Positions 13,241 to 25,637 of a stretch of 64,000 nucleotides of DNA are shown in pieces. Every line of letters starts with the position of its first letter. The first letter of the stretch is position 1. Source of the stretch: Botrytis cinerea B05.10 (Eukaryota; Ascomycota; Leotiomycetes; Helotiales; Sclerotiniaceae); NCBI RefSeq assembly GCF_000143535.2, contig NC_037316.1, positions 2,294,001 through 2,358,000 on the forward strand. Reading direction: 5' to 3'. A program made the position numbers and the translations under genes. The notes below the pieces were generated by a model. The model did not search any database and was not told where the DNA came from. It was given only the letters and a program-made list of their open reading frames with translations.

Positions 13241-13302
13241 AAATCAAAATATAAATATTTACGACTTTACGACCAACGATATTACGACTCAACACCGCCA
13301 TA

Positions 13303-16300
13303 ATGAGGGTAGTAGAAGTCATTATAGATGTATGCCTCATCAGCAAACTGCTCAAAATCCTTAGATCTCTTGGCTAACTCATGTCCAGGGTTTCAAATCG
13401 TACGCTGTGCGTACTGTAATTTCAGGATGGTAAACAATGCAAACGAAAGATTCTTTGGTACATATTCTTACATCTGATCTAGGGATGAGAGTTTCAATTC
13501 GATTACTGGTCTGAACGGTAGTGGTAAATCAAATATCCTCGACTCAATATGTTTTGTTCTTGGTATTACGAATATGACAACAGTTCGGGCGCAAAATCTT
13601 CAGGTATATTATAGCCCCTCACATGGGCATGAAACGTATTGATAGGCGTCTTTAGGATCTGATATATAAACGTGGACAAGCCGGAGTAACGAAAGCTAGT
13701 GTGACAATCGTTTTCGACAATAGAGACAAGAAGAAATCGCCCATTGGATTTGAGGAATATGCTCAAATCAGTGTTACTCGACAAATTGTCCTGGGAGGTA
13801 CCAGCAAATATCTGATAAATGGACATCGAGCACAACAACAAACTGTGCAAAACCTCTTCCAATCCGTCCAGCTCAATATCAACAACCCCAATTTCTTGAT
13901 TATGCAAGGACGAATCACAAAAGTGTTGAACATGAAAGCGGTAGAAATTCTTGCCATGATTGAAGAGGCAGCAGGGACACGAATGTTCGAGGATAGGAGA
14001 GACAAGGCTTTCAAGACAATGGCTAAGAAAGAAATGAAGGTTCAAGAGATCACTGAGTTATTGAAAGAAGAAATCGAGCCAAAGTTGGAAAAGCTGCGGA
14101 CGGAGAAACGGGCTTTCCTGGATTATCAACAAACACAGAACGATCTGGAGAGACTCACAAGAGTGGTGGTGGCGCATGATTACTTGAAGAATCAAGAAAA
14201 GGTTGCTCAATCAGCTAATGATCTCGATCTCAAGAAACAACGGGCAATAGAATTGGAGGAATCTGCGAATCGATTGAAAAGCGAAATCTCATTCCTGGAA
14301 GAAGATATCAAACGGGTAAAGGCACAACGGGAGAAAGAACTAAAGAAGGGTGGAAAATCCTCGGCTTTAGAAGAAGAGGTTAAGAAGTATTCTCATGAAT
14401 TGGTTCGACTTGCGACGGTCATGGATCTGAAAAAATCAAGTATGGCGGAAGAGCAGGAACGAAAGTTGGCAACGCAAAAGACGGTTTCCGAGATGGAATC
14501 ATTACTCAAACAAAAAACCAAGGTTTACGAAAAAGTACAATCACAATACGACAAGGCCAAGGAAGATTTAGAGAAGCAAAACTTAGAAGCCGAGACAAAA
14601 GAGGAGCTTTTGCAAACTTTACAAACTGGTGTCGCATCCAAGGAAGGTCAAGAGAGTGGATATCAAGGACAATTACAAGATGCAAGGAATCGAATGAGTG
14701 CTGCATCTACCGAGCAAGAACAAGCCAAATTGAAGATCACTCATCTTGAGAAGCGAATCAAAGAAGAAGAGCCAAGGTCGAAAAAGGCTAAAGAGCAGAA
14801 TGCTGGACTACTTGGAGACCTTGAGGGATTACGATCTGAAGCTCAGAAACTCGAAAAGGAGCTTCAAAAATTGGGCTTCGAAGCAGGCAAGGAGGATGAT
14901 ATGTACAAGCAAGAATCGACTATTCAGCAGAATATTCGAAGAATTCGAGAACAGACAGATGTATTGAAACGTAAAGTAGCAAATGTGGACTTCAATTACG
15001 CAGATCCTACTCCAAATTTCGATAGATCGAAAGTTAAGGGTTTGGTGGCTCAACTTTTCACAATCGACAAGAACCACACAGCTGCGGGAACAGCTCTCGA
15101 AATTTGTGCAGGTGGCCGATTGTACAATGTTGTCGTTGACACAGAAGTTACCGGTACTCAATTACTTCAAAATGGAAAATTAAGGAAGCGAGTCACTATT
15201 ATACCCCTGAACAAGATTGCCGCTTTCCGAGCCTCAGCAGAAAAGATTGGTGCTGCTCAAAGAATTGCCCCTGGCAAGGTCGATCTCGCACTATCCTTAG
15301 TCGGATACGATGAAGAAGTTTCGACTGCTATGGATTACGTATTCGGAAACACTCTCATCTGCGCAGATGCTGCTACGGCTAAGCGGGTTACATTTGATCC
15401 TTCTGTTCGTATGAAGAGTATTACATTAGAAGGTGACTCTTATGATCCATCTGGTACATTGTCTGGAGGTAGTTCTCCCAACTCAAGCGGAGTTCTAGTC
15501 ACTATGCAGAAGTTAAATGAGCTTAACAAAGAACTCAGATCACAAGAGAAAGAGTTGGCTGATCTTCAGGCCACCATTGCCAGAGAGAAGAAGAAGATGG
15601 ACCAAGCACGAAAGATCAAACAAGAATTAGATCTCAAATCTCACGAGGTCAAGCTTACAGAAGAACAAATCGGAAGCAACTCCTCCTCGTCCATTATCCA
15701 AGAGATTGAGAATATGAAGGCTAGCATTATTCAACTCAAGCAGGACCTGGTCGAAGCAAAGAAACGACAGGATGAAGCCACAAAAGATATCAAACGTATT
15801 GAGAAGGATATGAAAGAGTTTGACAGCAACAAAGATGGCAAGCTCGTTGAGTTGCAAAGCTCTCTTGATTCTTTAAGGAAAGCACTCACCAAGAACTCTG
15901 CGGCTGTCAAGGCACTGCATAAAGAGTTGCAAAGTGCCCAGATGGACACGGAACAAGTTGGAGGTGATCTTTCAAATGCTCAAGAACAACTCCAAGAAGT
16001 CGAGCAAACATTAAAGGCCCAGGAAGAAGAAATTACAAGTTTAGTCTCTGAGCAGGCCAAGGTCAAGGTTAGTAATCATCTTAAAAATCATATGTACGAA
16101 ACTAATGTGGTATAGGATTCGCATGATATCTCACAGGCACATCTCGACGATGAACGAGCTAAATTAACAGGATTTGATGATGAATTACATTCTCTTGAGC
16201 AAGCATCAAGATCAAAAGCTTCTCGCATTACCGAAGAAGGTTTAGAGATGCAAAAACTTGGCCATCAGATTGAGAAGTTCCACAAAGAGCAACAAGTGGC

Positions 16301-17112
16301 CGTGCAAACAGTATCCCACATGGAACAGGAGCACGAATGGATTGCTGACGAGAAAGACAATTTTGGTCGAACTGGAACTCCCTACGATTTCAAGAGTCAA
16401 AATATCGCAGAATGTAAATCTACATTGAGGAATCTTACCGAGCGCTCTCAAGGGATGAAAAAGAAGATCAATCCTAAGGTCATGAACATGATTGAAAGTG
16501 TTGAAAAGAAGGAAATTGCACTTAAGAACATGATGAAAACCGTCATCAGAGATAAGAAGAAGATTGAAGAAACTATTAGCAGTCTTGATGAGTACAAGAA
16601 GAAAGCTTTGCAAGAGACATGGCAGAAGGTTAATAAAAATTTCGGACAAATCTTTGCCGAATTATTACCAGGCAGTTTTGCAAAGTTGGATCCTCCTGAA
16701 GGAAAGACTATCGCGGATGGTTTAGAAGTCAAGGTGTCTCTTGGTAAAGTTTGGAAACAGAGTTTAACAGAATTGAGTGGTGGACAAAGGTATTTACTTC
16801 TACGAGATTTTTGACTATATTTACATTTACTAACTCACAAATCACAGATCACTAATTGCACTTTCACTCATCATGGCTCTGTTACAATTCAACCCAGCCC
16901 CAATCTATATTCTCGATGAAGTAGATGCTGCGCTTGATTTGTCACATACGCAAAATATTGGCCGTTTGATCAAAACTCGTTTTGGTGGCAGTCAATTTAT
17001 TGTTGTTAGTTTGAAAGATGGCATGTTCCAAAATGCGAATCGCATTTTTAGAACGAGGTTTAGTGAAGGAACGAGTGTGGTGCAGAGTTTGACGGCAGCA
17101 GATTTTAATTGA
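13303..17112 (+). CDS. SMC2: condensin subunit SMC2 (structural maintenance of chromosomes)
   Basis: ATPase core of condensin, pairing with SMC4 to compact mitotic chromosomes. Six exons: 13303-13329, 13389-13429, 13483-13603, 13656-16067, 16116-16789, 16848-17112, giving 1179 aa, the usual SMC2 size. The start [15 protein letters not shown] is typical of SMC2. Walker [10 protein letters not shown] is in exon 3. A long coiled coil rich in Lys/Glu/Gln follows. The hinge (about residues 520-680) includes [12 protein letters not shown] and [13 protein letters not shown] second coiled coil comes next, then the ABC signature LSGGQR at the exon 5/6 junction and Walker [13 protein letters not shown] in exon 6. 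The protein ends SLTAADFN. Introns cluster in the first 350 bp and near the ATPase C-terminus; the central 2.4-kb exon is uninterrupted. All catalytic motifs look intact. Confidence 0.96.
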
Positions 17113-17696
17113 TTGGTTTTTGAGGGGGCGAGGGGCGGGAATCGATGATTAAATAGGCAGGTTGTTCACTGAATGTTGGTCACTTGGGTTGATGGCGGTA
17201 TGGATGAATGTATGGATGAATGGTTGGATGGGTGGTTGGATGGATGAATGAATGATGGCGTTGGTTTTATATGTATGGCGTATTGGGGATGGGGAGCAGG
17301 CTTTGGAATAGGCGAAATCCTTTGAATGTTACCTAGGCATGAGGGGGAAATAGAAGGTGGGGGAGAGGGGGAGGGGGGAGAATAACTGAAGTAATGATTG
17401 TATGAATGAATATGATGAATCTACAGATATTTAAAATGACTTTTTCTTGGTGATGGGATTTTGAGATAATGATAGTGTGAGGATATTGAGATTGTTAGGG
17501 ATGGGATGACTTGTGTGTGTATTTGCACTTTTGATATTTGGTTATCTAGGTAGGTAGTTTGATGCTATGAATATCTGGTAGAGAATATCCATCAATCGCA
17601 GTTACAATTAGAGAGACAGAGAGAGATATCGTATATCGCAGCTTATCAATATTGCAATGGTATGTAGGTAGCACAATTGATTACAAGGCTATTTGG

Positions 17697-17717
17697 TAGA
17701 TAGATAGATAGATAGAC
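17697..17717 (+). repeat. (TAGA)n microsatellite
   Basis: Five or so perfect tetranucleotide copies read directly. No coding context. Confidence 0.8.
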
Positions 17718-17906
17718 TATAAATAATAGATGCTCAGGTTTCAACCCCTCAAGGGTCATCGTCGGTCTAGATTGGATTGGATTGGATTGGATGGGGTGGA
17801 AATTTATTCATCGTGTATTCATCGTATTGATTGATTGATTGATGGTTGATGTGTGCATGGGATGAACGGTTGAGCTGGATGAATGGGGGATGGGTTATCG
17901 AACGCC

Positions 17907-17940
17907 TTTTTTTTTTTTTTTTTTTCTTCTTCTTCTCTTT
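17907..17940 (+). repeat. poly-T tract followed by TTC repeats
   Basis: A run of about 19 T followed by several TTC units and then CTTTCTC. The minus strand is a pure A/G tract. The surrounding sequence is T/G-rich. Confidence 0.8.
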
Positions 17941-18151
17941 CTCTTTCTGGTAATTTTTGTGTGTGTGTGTTATGGGATGGGACGGCTGAGATGGGTGATG
18001 GGTGGTGGGTGGTGTTCCCTTTGGGCCTTTGGGGGGTTTTTTTTCGTGTATTGTGCATTGTGCTTGGGTGGAAGGGGACTGACTGGATGGGATTAGATTA
18101 GATTGGAATGAGGAGAGGGGAGAAAGTTGGGGGTTCTCATTCACATGTAAA

Positions 18152-18190
18152 TTGTTGTTGTTGTTGTTGTTGTTGTTGTTATTGTTGTTA
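18152..18190 (+). repeat. (TTG)n microsatellite
   Basis: About 12 TTG units with one ATTG interruption near the end. In one frame it reads as a leucine run, but no gene supports this. Confidence 0.85.
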
Positions 18191-18249
18191 TTGGAACTCG
18201 GCTGGTTGTGTATGGGTTGGTTTGGATGTTTGGGTGTTGGTCGTGGGGT

Positions 18250-18300
18250 AGGGGAGAGGAGGGGGAGGGGGAGAGGGAGAGGGAGAGGGAGGGGGAGGGG
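18250..18300 (+). repeat. GGGAGA-type purine tract
   Basis: Fifty bases consisting only of G and A, with many runs of three or more G. Such a tract could form a G-quadruplex or triplex; that is inference from composition. Confidence 0.8.
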
Positions 18301-18610
18301 TATAGAATCTAGATGTATATTGGCTATGAGAATTATAGGATAGGATGAGATTGGATTGGATTGGATTGGTAGGTTCGGTGTGTAGAGCCGAATCTAGAGT
18401 CTAGAGCCTAGAATTTGGAATTTGGAATTTCAAACTTGGAATCGGGAATCGGGAATCGGGAATCTGGATGCAATGAGAATCACAGGATTGGATTGATGAT
18501 AGGCTCGGTTTGGATGGAGAGCCAGCTGGTTGGGTTTAGTGTGATGCATGCATGTGTATGGTTTGTTTGCTATGTATGGTATTTGGTATTTGGTATTTAG
18601 CATGGTGCGG

Positions 18611-18639
18611 TATGCTATGCTATGCTATGCTATGCTATG
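18611..18639 (+). repeat. (TATGC)n pentanucleotide repeat
   Basis: Five perfect TATGC copies followed by a diverged one (TATGG). Confidence 0.8.
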
Positions 18640-18767
18640 GTATCTAGATACCTAGTGAAATACCTCCCTACCTATAGCTAGTACAGAATAGAAATAGAGG
18701 TAGCGATGATGATTTTGTGAGCTTATGAAAGCGCCATCTCGTGAAGGCGGCGTGCTGTGTATATATG

Positions 18768-18768
<1 letters not shown>

Positions 18769-18828
<60 letters not shown>

Positions 18829-18833
18829 ATGTA
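18769..18833 (+). repeat. compound (AT)n(GT)n(ATGT)n microsatellite
   Basis: Three simple repeats directly adjoin: about 11 AT, about 11 GT, then about five ATGT/GTAT units. It is likely to vary in length between strains. Confidence 0.9.
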
Positions 18834-21246
18834 CAGAATATGTAATGCAATGAAATGTAATGTAATGTGTAATGTGATGTGATGAAAGTAACTTAAAAGT
18901 GATGGATGATAGATATGGGAAGTTCGGAAATTACATTTGGATTCGGATTAGGATTTGAAATGGCCTTTTATTACATAAACTAGGTACGCTACGCTACCTA
19001 CGGACGGTGAAAGCCCGAGTCCGAATTCGAGGCTCTGAGTTTGGGGATGCGAGTCCGAGTCCGAGGTTTGGCATTGGGATTGGGATTGGGTTTGGGATTG
19101 GGTTTGGGGGCATGCGGTGGATGGGGAGGAGGATACAAAATATTGGATACGGTCAAAAAGATCGTTGTGTGTATTATTTTCTAAGAAAAAAAAAATTAAA
19201 TAAAAAAAAGATTTATATGAAATGAAATGTTGTTATTTTTGATTTTGATTTTGATTTTGGGTTGGAGATACTGAATTAGAAGCTTGTGATTTATAATAAA
19301 AGTTTATTTTACTTGATTTGTTATATGCTTTTTGAATTGTGGTTTAATTTTACAATAGTATTGTTTTTTTTTGGTGTGTGTGTGTGTGTGTGTTTTCTTT
19401 AAAAAAGGCTATTTTGATGGGTTTGATATAAGGAGGGGAGTTGGGTTTGTAGATTTAGGGTTGTTGGTTGGGACTTAGGGTTATAGATTGTGGTTTTTAG
19501 ACTACTTAACTCTACTATAGCGATCTACTACCTAATTGTGAAACCCCTACCTCCCTACCTACCTACTTACTTATCTAAATATAAATCCAAGAAAGAATAT
19601 ACATTGTACAAACCACGGAAAACGGAGCCCAAAAATCCCAAATCCCCCCAAAACGGAATCCAAAGAACCCCGAAAAAGACAACGGACAATTCGAAGACTT
19701 AGAGCAAAAAGCTATCTCCGTTTGTATCCGTCTGTATTCGTTTATTTCGATCTACCGAATGGAATATTTGGATAGAGATAGAGATAGAGATAAAGATAAG
19801 GAAGAGGAAAAGGAAAAAAAAAGCCAAAAAAAAAAGCCGAGATAAGTAACTATGCGTTTTCTCTCGGCATGTGAGCTTGGATTCGGATTCGGATTTGGAT
19901 TTGGACTCCCTAATTGGGAAGGGGTGGGTGGCAAGATACTTGTAGAATACGCGGAGTTTTGTTGATGGGTAGATGGATGGGTAGAGATACCAGGAGCGAG
20001 GAGCGAGGAATTCGGATTTTGATCTTTATGCGTTGTGATGTGATGGGATGGGATGTGGTGGGATGTAGGATACGATATGATGCGAGAATACTAATGACTA
20101 CACTATACGATGGATACGATACGATGATGTGATGATGTGATGAATGCTATACGATGGATACGGCGAATACGGTCAATACGGTGGGCGATATTCATGTGTG
20201 GTAGTGTGTGTATATGTTACTACTCCATATAGTATGTTATATGATGTTATGTGATGTTATGTTATGTGATGTGATGTGATGTTATATACGAATTACAGTA
20301 TAGTAAGAAAAGAAGATGCCACTGCGAATTCGTTTCTGTATGTACCATACCGGTATGCACGTTCATTGCACTTGCATGGATGTGCATTGGGTATGCATTC
20401 TTGTATGGTGGATTAGATGGATGGGCGGAGTATGCGAAGTATGCTAAGTATGTGAGTAGTCTGAACATGTGTGTTGGTGTTGGTGTTTGGGAGGCGAGTT
20501 TGGGAGTTTGAACTTTGCTTTGCTTTGGATGGAGGATGGAGAGTGTGTGAGCGTGTGAGCGTGTGAGCGTGTATCATTGGGGGTGGGGGTGGATGGGTGG
20601 AGGGAGAGGAGGTTAGTGTCGGGTTAGGGTTATGGTGTGTATTGATGTGTGTAGTATGTGTATTTGTGTGCGTAAATCTTAGGATCTTGTACTATTTTCA
20701 AGTTTTCAGGGTTTCAGGGTACCCCCCTCCCTCCCTCTTATTATTCTGTTTGCAAAAGGATCGTTAACACTTAAGTTAGTGTTACTTAGTGTTGCTTTGA
20801 TAGGCGGGGAGTGATTTGGGTGGATAGATGGAGAGTTTTCGATTCGGAGGGTTTGGTGGAGAGGGAGAGATATCGGGAGGGGGAGGGGGGAGGTTTGTGG
20901 AATATCTTGATGGGGAGAAGGGGAGGAAGAGAGAGGGAGAGAGGATTGATTTATTAGATAGGTAGGTAGGTAGGTAGGTATGTAATGTACATTGGATGAA
21001 GGAAGCGTGATTGACGATTGTAGTTTTGGGATCGGATCTTGGAATCTTGGACTTTCTTGGATAATGGGGATATTTTTATAAGAGAAACAATAGAACATTC
21101 ACAGAAACTTGGAATAGGGGTCCTGGGGCATTTACTAGGTAGTGTGATTGAACCCCATTTATTAACAAGTTATGGATGCTATGTTTGCGCAATGAGAATG
21201 AGGACCGATTGAGTGTCCATTATTAAAAATGTTAATTGAGTGGTTT

Positions 21247-21380
21247 GTACGTGTGTGTGTGTATGTGTGTGTGTATGTGTGTGTGTATGTGTGTGTGTAT
21301 GTGTGTATGTATGTGTGTATGTATGTATGTGTGTATGTGTGTATGTATGTATGTATGTATGTATGTATGTATGTATGTAT
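21247..21380 (+). repeat. (GT)n/(GTAT)n microsatellite block
   Basis: About 130 bp of GTGTGTGTAT units grading into pure GTAT. All three plus-strand frames are open, giving artefactual Val/Cys- and Met/Tyr-rich translations. Confidence 0.9.
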
Positions 21381-21640
21381 GGTTATCATTGTGTGGGATC
21401 AGAGACCAAGAGAAAAGACCCCTATTTTATTATTCTCTCCCTACATGTTATTATTTCATCATATGAGGCGGGGAGTTTCTTGGTTCGTGAAATTAGTATG
21501 AAGATTATCTTTTCTTGCTGGGTATGTGTGTACTAGGTATGCATACCCTTTTCATCAGGTGATTTCTGTATATGAATATCTTGGCTATCTTATTAGATAC
21601 ATACTCACACCATAGTGATCCATCGTATACATCGAATGTC

Positions 21641-21641
<1 letters not shown>

Positions 21642-21674
<33 letters not shown>
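21642..21674 (+). repeat. (AT)n microsatellite
   Basis: About 16 perfect AT copies. The region is non-coding. Confidence 0.9.
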
Positions 21675-21676
<2 letters not shown>

Positions 21677-24132
21677 ACTCACCATAGACTGATCCTATAC
21701 ACAATCCATCGAACGTTCATGTCTACTTCCGCCAAACTAAAAATGGCATCCAGAGTCCAAAGCTCCAGAAACTCTCTTTCCAGGGAAATTAACTAAATAA
21801 ATAAAATCCCACACACCCCTACGTTGCTGAAAAAGATAACCAGGGGCCCGGGGGGTTACATTGCATCTCGAAGATTTTCTTTCTAGAAGAACGTTAGTGC
21901 GCGAGACCAGACGAAATTTAATTCCTGTACGGAGATCTGGAAAAGAATCTTGGAAGCCGAGACCAGACCCTGATTTTGTGATTTAAATAAAAATGGAATG
22001 CGTTGAAGAGGGGCTTGGGTGGGTTGCACGTCGTACCTTACGGATTATGGGGCAAGATGACTTGGATGGTACAGGAAGGAGTCCAACAGTATGTGTCGTA
22101 GGACCGCAGGAGAGAGGTGGAGACGTGTATGTGTGTAGGGTGAGGGACCGAGAGTGCTTAGTGGAAAGTTAAAAAGATGGAAAGGATAGGAGAGGAGAGA
22201 TTTTGGGATAGATTGGAAAGATTGGCCCGAGAGATGTTGTGATAACGTACGTCGATGTGTTAGATTGTATCAAAAGCATGATGAAACTAATTAATAAGAA
22301 AGTCAGAAACGAATTCACCAACTACCGGCTGCAAAGAGAATGAATGGACTGAAGGTTACTCTGATGTGATATCACGTACCTACAACGAAGATCAAATGAA
22401 TCGAAACTGACCGACCCAACGGCACTCTCATCATTCAAAGCACCATCCGAGACCCGTGATCTGTGACCTCGCCAACTTTGCACTTTACCCGTTTGCACAG
22501 CCCATTGCGATGATCCAAAAGTGGAAAGCAGGACGCGCCTTCACTTCCAAGGTTATCATCATGCTACCTTGGTCGGTGGGTGGTTAGAGTGAGCAGACCC
22601 TTTCTTATTCTCTTGGCTTGGCCGATTTTAACTTTTTTCCCCTGCTGCCCTGTTGTTCTGTTGAAGTCGAGCATCCTGATTATGTGCTGGGAGTGTGAAG
22701 AATGTTTGGGATTTTGGTGTCGAGAGTAGAGAGGTAGAGTAGTAGAGTAGTAGAGTAGTAAACAGATGGAATATCGTGAACACCGCACATATTGGCCAGA
22801 GAGTAGAAATTCGACAGCAGAAAGTGGAAATTAAACCTCCTTTCTTCAATTCGCTTCGATTACCACTATACGCTTATGCAGTCGTATCTACCGTGTATTT
22901 ATATTATCTCTAGTTATACCGAGAAGCATGAATTAATTCTCCTTTTCCATTTGCCCCCCTCTTTCCTACGATCAATGATACCCTTTGAACCCTTTTTGTT
23001 TCTAGCTCGCCCATCAAAAGAAAACCACCCCACTGAAGATCACGGATTCATGCTAAGTTCCAACTCATTACTCGAACCCTAGGCAGGTTGTCATTGGTAT
23101 TATTGTTGTTGTGAGGTGTCTGTCTGTATCGAGTACCAACGGACAATATTGTATTCCCTTTCCGGTTTTGGCAATCCCTCCTTGTACAGAGTCTTGTCTC
23201 TGTGATCACTGCTCCTGACTTTCGTATATCATTTTTGCCATGTCTGCATGTACATACAGTTGCACATGCACAGTCTAATGGCTACGCCCTCCCCCCTGCT
23301 TCTACTCTCGTTCTACTCAAGTAATACCCAAGACTCTAGAAACAACAGAAACAGCCGCGCATCAAGAAAGATTCCTCCCCACTAAACTGCGAATATCAAA
23401 CGTGTGTCTGACTAGGGGATCCAATACTATCCGCGGGAACTTGATCCAATTGGGTTTAGCCGGAGATTCAGTCAAACCTAGGATTCAGATTCATCCACAC
23501 ATACATACGATACAACACGGATACGCTCTTATTATTTAAAATTCTTTCTATTATCAGAACTAGGTAGATGCAAACACCCCTACTATTCCGCAAAACGATC
23601 CAAATAACCCAGCCTTGGAGAAGACAGCAGGAGAGAAGTTGAGAGCTTAATTTCCTAATTTGGAATTGTTTCCTGCCAATTCTTGTGTGCTCCTATCCTC
23701 CATTTGACGCTAGTGCTTTCACAAAAAAAGAACCGGCACGAGTGACAAGAGCTACTTCAAAAGTCTCAAACGCAATAATACTTTCGACCTTCCTTCTATC
23801 TTCATCCTTTTCAACACTTTTCATCGTTTCTCCAATTCATATTCAATTCCTTCGACTTTTCAAGAATTAAACTCTTGCCTTGACGAGTTGCTGCTGTTTC
23901 TGCTGCTGCTGCTGCTGCCTCTATTCCTGCAATCCTATTCTTGTCATTTCATTCCTTCTCTTCTTACGCTCTTTAATTCGCATCTTCCATGTACATTTTC
24001 TGGTAATACAAATTCACTTCCGTGCCAGAGGCGCAATTACAGATCAGAAAGTTGACATCTTTCACCAGAATTTAGATTGCACATCATCGTGCTTTTGTTT
24101 CTCAAATCAACTCACTCACTCGCTCGCTCACT

Positions 24133-25637
24133 ATGTCTTCACTCATTCAACCATATGTCGACCTTGCCTTGAGGCAACTCGAAATTTACAAGGACCAATT
24201 GATCCAACAAATCCCAGTCATCTCTACGACCACATATGTCCTAACGATTCTGGCAATCTGTATCCCCCCTATTGTCCTCTTGGTCTTCTACGAAATCGAA
24301 CAATCGCGACAACGCGCCGAACAGCCTAAAGGTTGTAGAAAACTTGGATTGAAAATCGACAGCAATCTTACCAATGAATTCGATCCCAAATTCTCCGTGG
24401 GACGTCCTCCCAGTACTGAGGAAACATCTGCAGAATGGTGGAGATTGAAGAGTATGTGGATCTATCCAGTCAAGAGTTGTAAAGGGGTTGAGTTGGGTAG
24501 AGGAACCATTATTGCAAGCGGAATGGAATACGATCGTCAATTTACCTTTGCACAATTGAAAAGTCCATTTCCCGTCGCAGAGAACGATCCAAATTCACAA
24601 AAGGCAGCTCACAAATGGGAATTTATTACTCAACGACAATTTCCATTGTTGGCGAAAGTTAGGACCGAAATGTGGGTTCCAGATCAAAGCGTGGATACAT
24701 ATGCTCCTCATATCGATGATGTTGAGAGTGGAGGAGTTATAATCATGAGTTTCCCATATCAAGAACCTGGATGGAGAGGAACAGTTGCAAGTTGGGGTGC
24801 CAAAGTTATGGGAACCGTTCCTGAAAAACAATTCCGTGTGCCATTCGATCCTTCGCCAGTCCAAATTGAAAAAGCAGGTTATACTGTTGAGAAGATGACC
24901 ATCTGGAGGGAAACGGTTGATGCTTTGAATGTGGAAATTGAGATTCCAGAAGAACTCAGATATTACCTTGGTATCAGCAATAAGTTGGGTTTGTTCAGAG
25001 TTGATAGCGCAAAGCCGAGAGAAGTTTTCAGAAATGCGCCTTCAAAGGAAGAACTTGGGTATCAACCAGTTACTGGATTTCAAGACGCTGTAAGTTTTTC
25101 TGAAACGCTTAAAACCTCCTGTGTGAATTCTTTACTAATTTGATCTAGTATCCTATCCACATGATCAATCTTGCTAGTATTCGTGATGTTGAGAGTAAAA
25201 TGCCAAAGGTTAAGGGGGCTCCAAGATTATCCGCAGGACAATTCCGTGCCAATTTAATCAGTATGCTATTCTCAAGTTTCACAATTTGTTTGTCTCTTTA
25301 CTAACATCTTTTAGTTACCGGACCTCCAGCTTACCACGAAGACGATTGGCGACGAATTAAAATTGGGTTTTACGAATACGATGTTTCTTGTCGTACAGTA
25401 AGATGCAAAATGCCAAATGTAAATCAAGAAACTGGAGTTAGACATCCATCCGAACCCGATAAAACTTTACGAACCTTCAGAGCTATTGATGAAGGAGCCG
25501 GAAAGAATTTAGGATGTTTGGGTATGCAATTAGTACCTACTACTAAAGATGGAGCACTGCGGGTTGGAGATGAAATTACGGTGTTGGAAGTTGGTGAACA
25601 TCATTATCAAAAATTATTCCCGGAATTGAATAATTGA
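24133..25637 (+). CDS. MOSC-domain molybdenum-cofactor protein (mARC-like amidoxime reductase)
   Basis: Exons 24133-25089, 25149-25260 and 25315-25637 give 463 aa. A hydrophobic segment near residues 36-56 (TYVLTILAICIPPIVLLVFY) suggests an N-terminal membrane anchor, as in mitochondrial outer-membrane mARC proteins. The MOSC N-terminal beta-barrel begins at about residue 108 with KSMWIYPVKSCKGVEL. The C-terminal MOSC domain contains SAGQFRANLI, the GPPAYHEDDW segment and CRTVRCKMPNV. In the last, the Cys after VR is in the position of the Mo-binding cysteine of mARC, and the LGCLGMQLVP / RVGDEITVLE ending is typical. Expected role: reduction of N-hydroxylated substrates with cytochrome b5 and its reductase. 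The substrate in this organism is unknown. A long 5' UTR precedes the ATG. Confidence 0.9.

Larger units (their letters stand above)
10549..13302. other. intergenic region upstream of SMC2 with degenerate repeat field
   Basis: No gene recognised in 2.75 kb. The first 1.2 kb holds a field of degenerate TGACT-centred repeats (listed separately). The rest (11.8-13.3 kb) is AT-leaning with no repeats or open frames of note. Its right end must contain the SMC2 promoter and 5' UTR. Confidence 0.5.
17113..24132. other. 7-kb low-complexity intergenic region
   Basis: Gene-free stretch between SMC2 and the MOSC gene. From about 17.1 to 21.5 kb the plus strand is dominated by G and T (GGAT, GGGT, GTGT words) and is poor in C. 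It carries a dense run of microsatellites. The apparent reading frames here are translations of simple repeats (poly-Val/Cys, poly-Tyr/Ile, poly-Arg/Gly) and are not genes. From about 21.8 to 24.1 kb composition returns to normal; this part should contain the MOSC promoter and a long 5' UTR, ending in a CTG-rich run at about 23885-23920. Confidence 0.6.

Noticed and set aside
20610..20640. TTAGGG words suggesting telomeric sequence
   Set aside because: Only isolated copies occur, with no tandem array, and housekeeping genes lie on both sides.
21229..21536. Overlapping plus-strand frames rich in Val/Cys/Met/Tyr and a minus-strand Thr/His/Ile frame
   Set aside because: They are translations of the GT/GTAT microsatellite in several frames and have no gene-like context.
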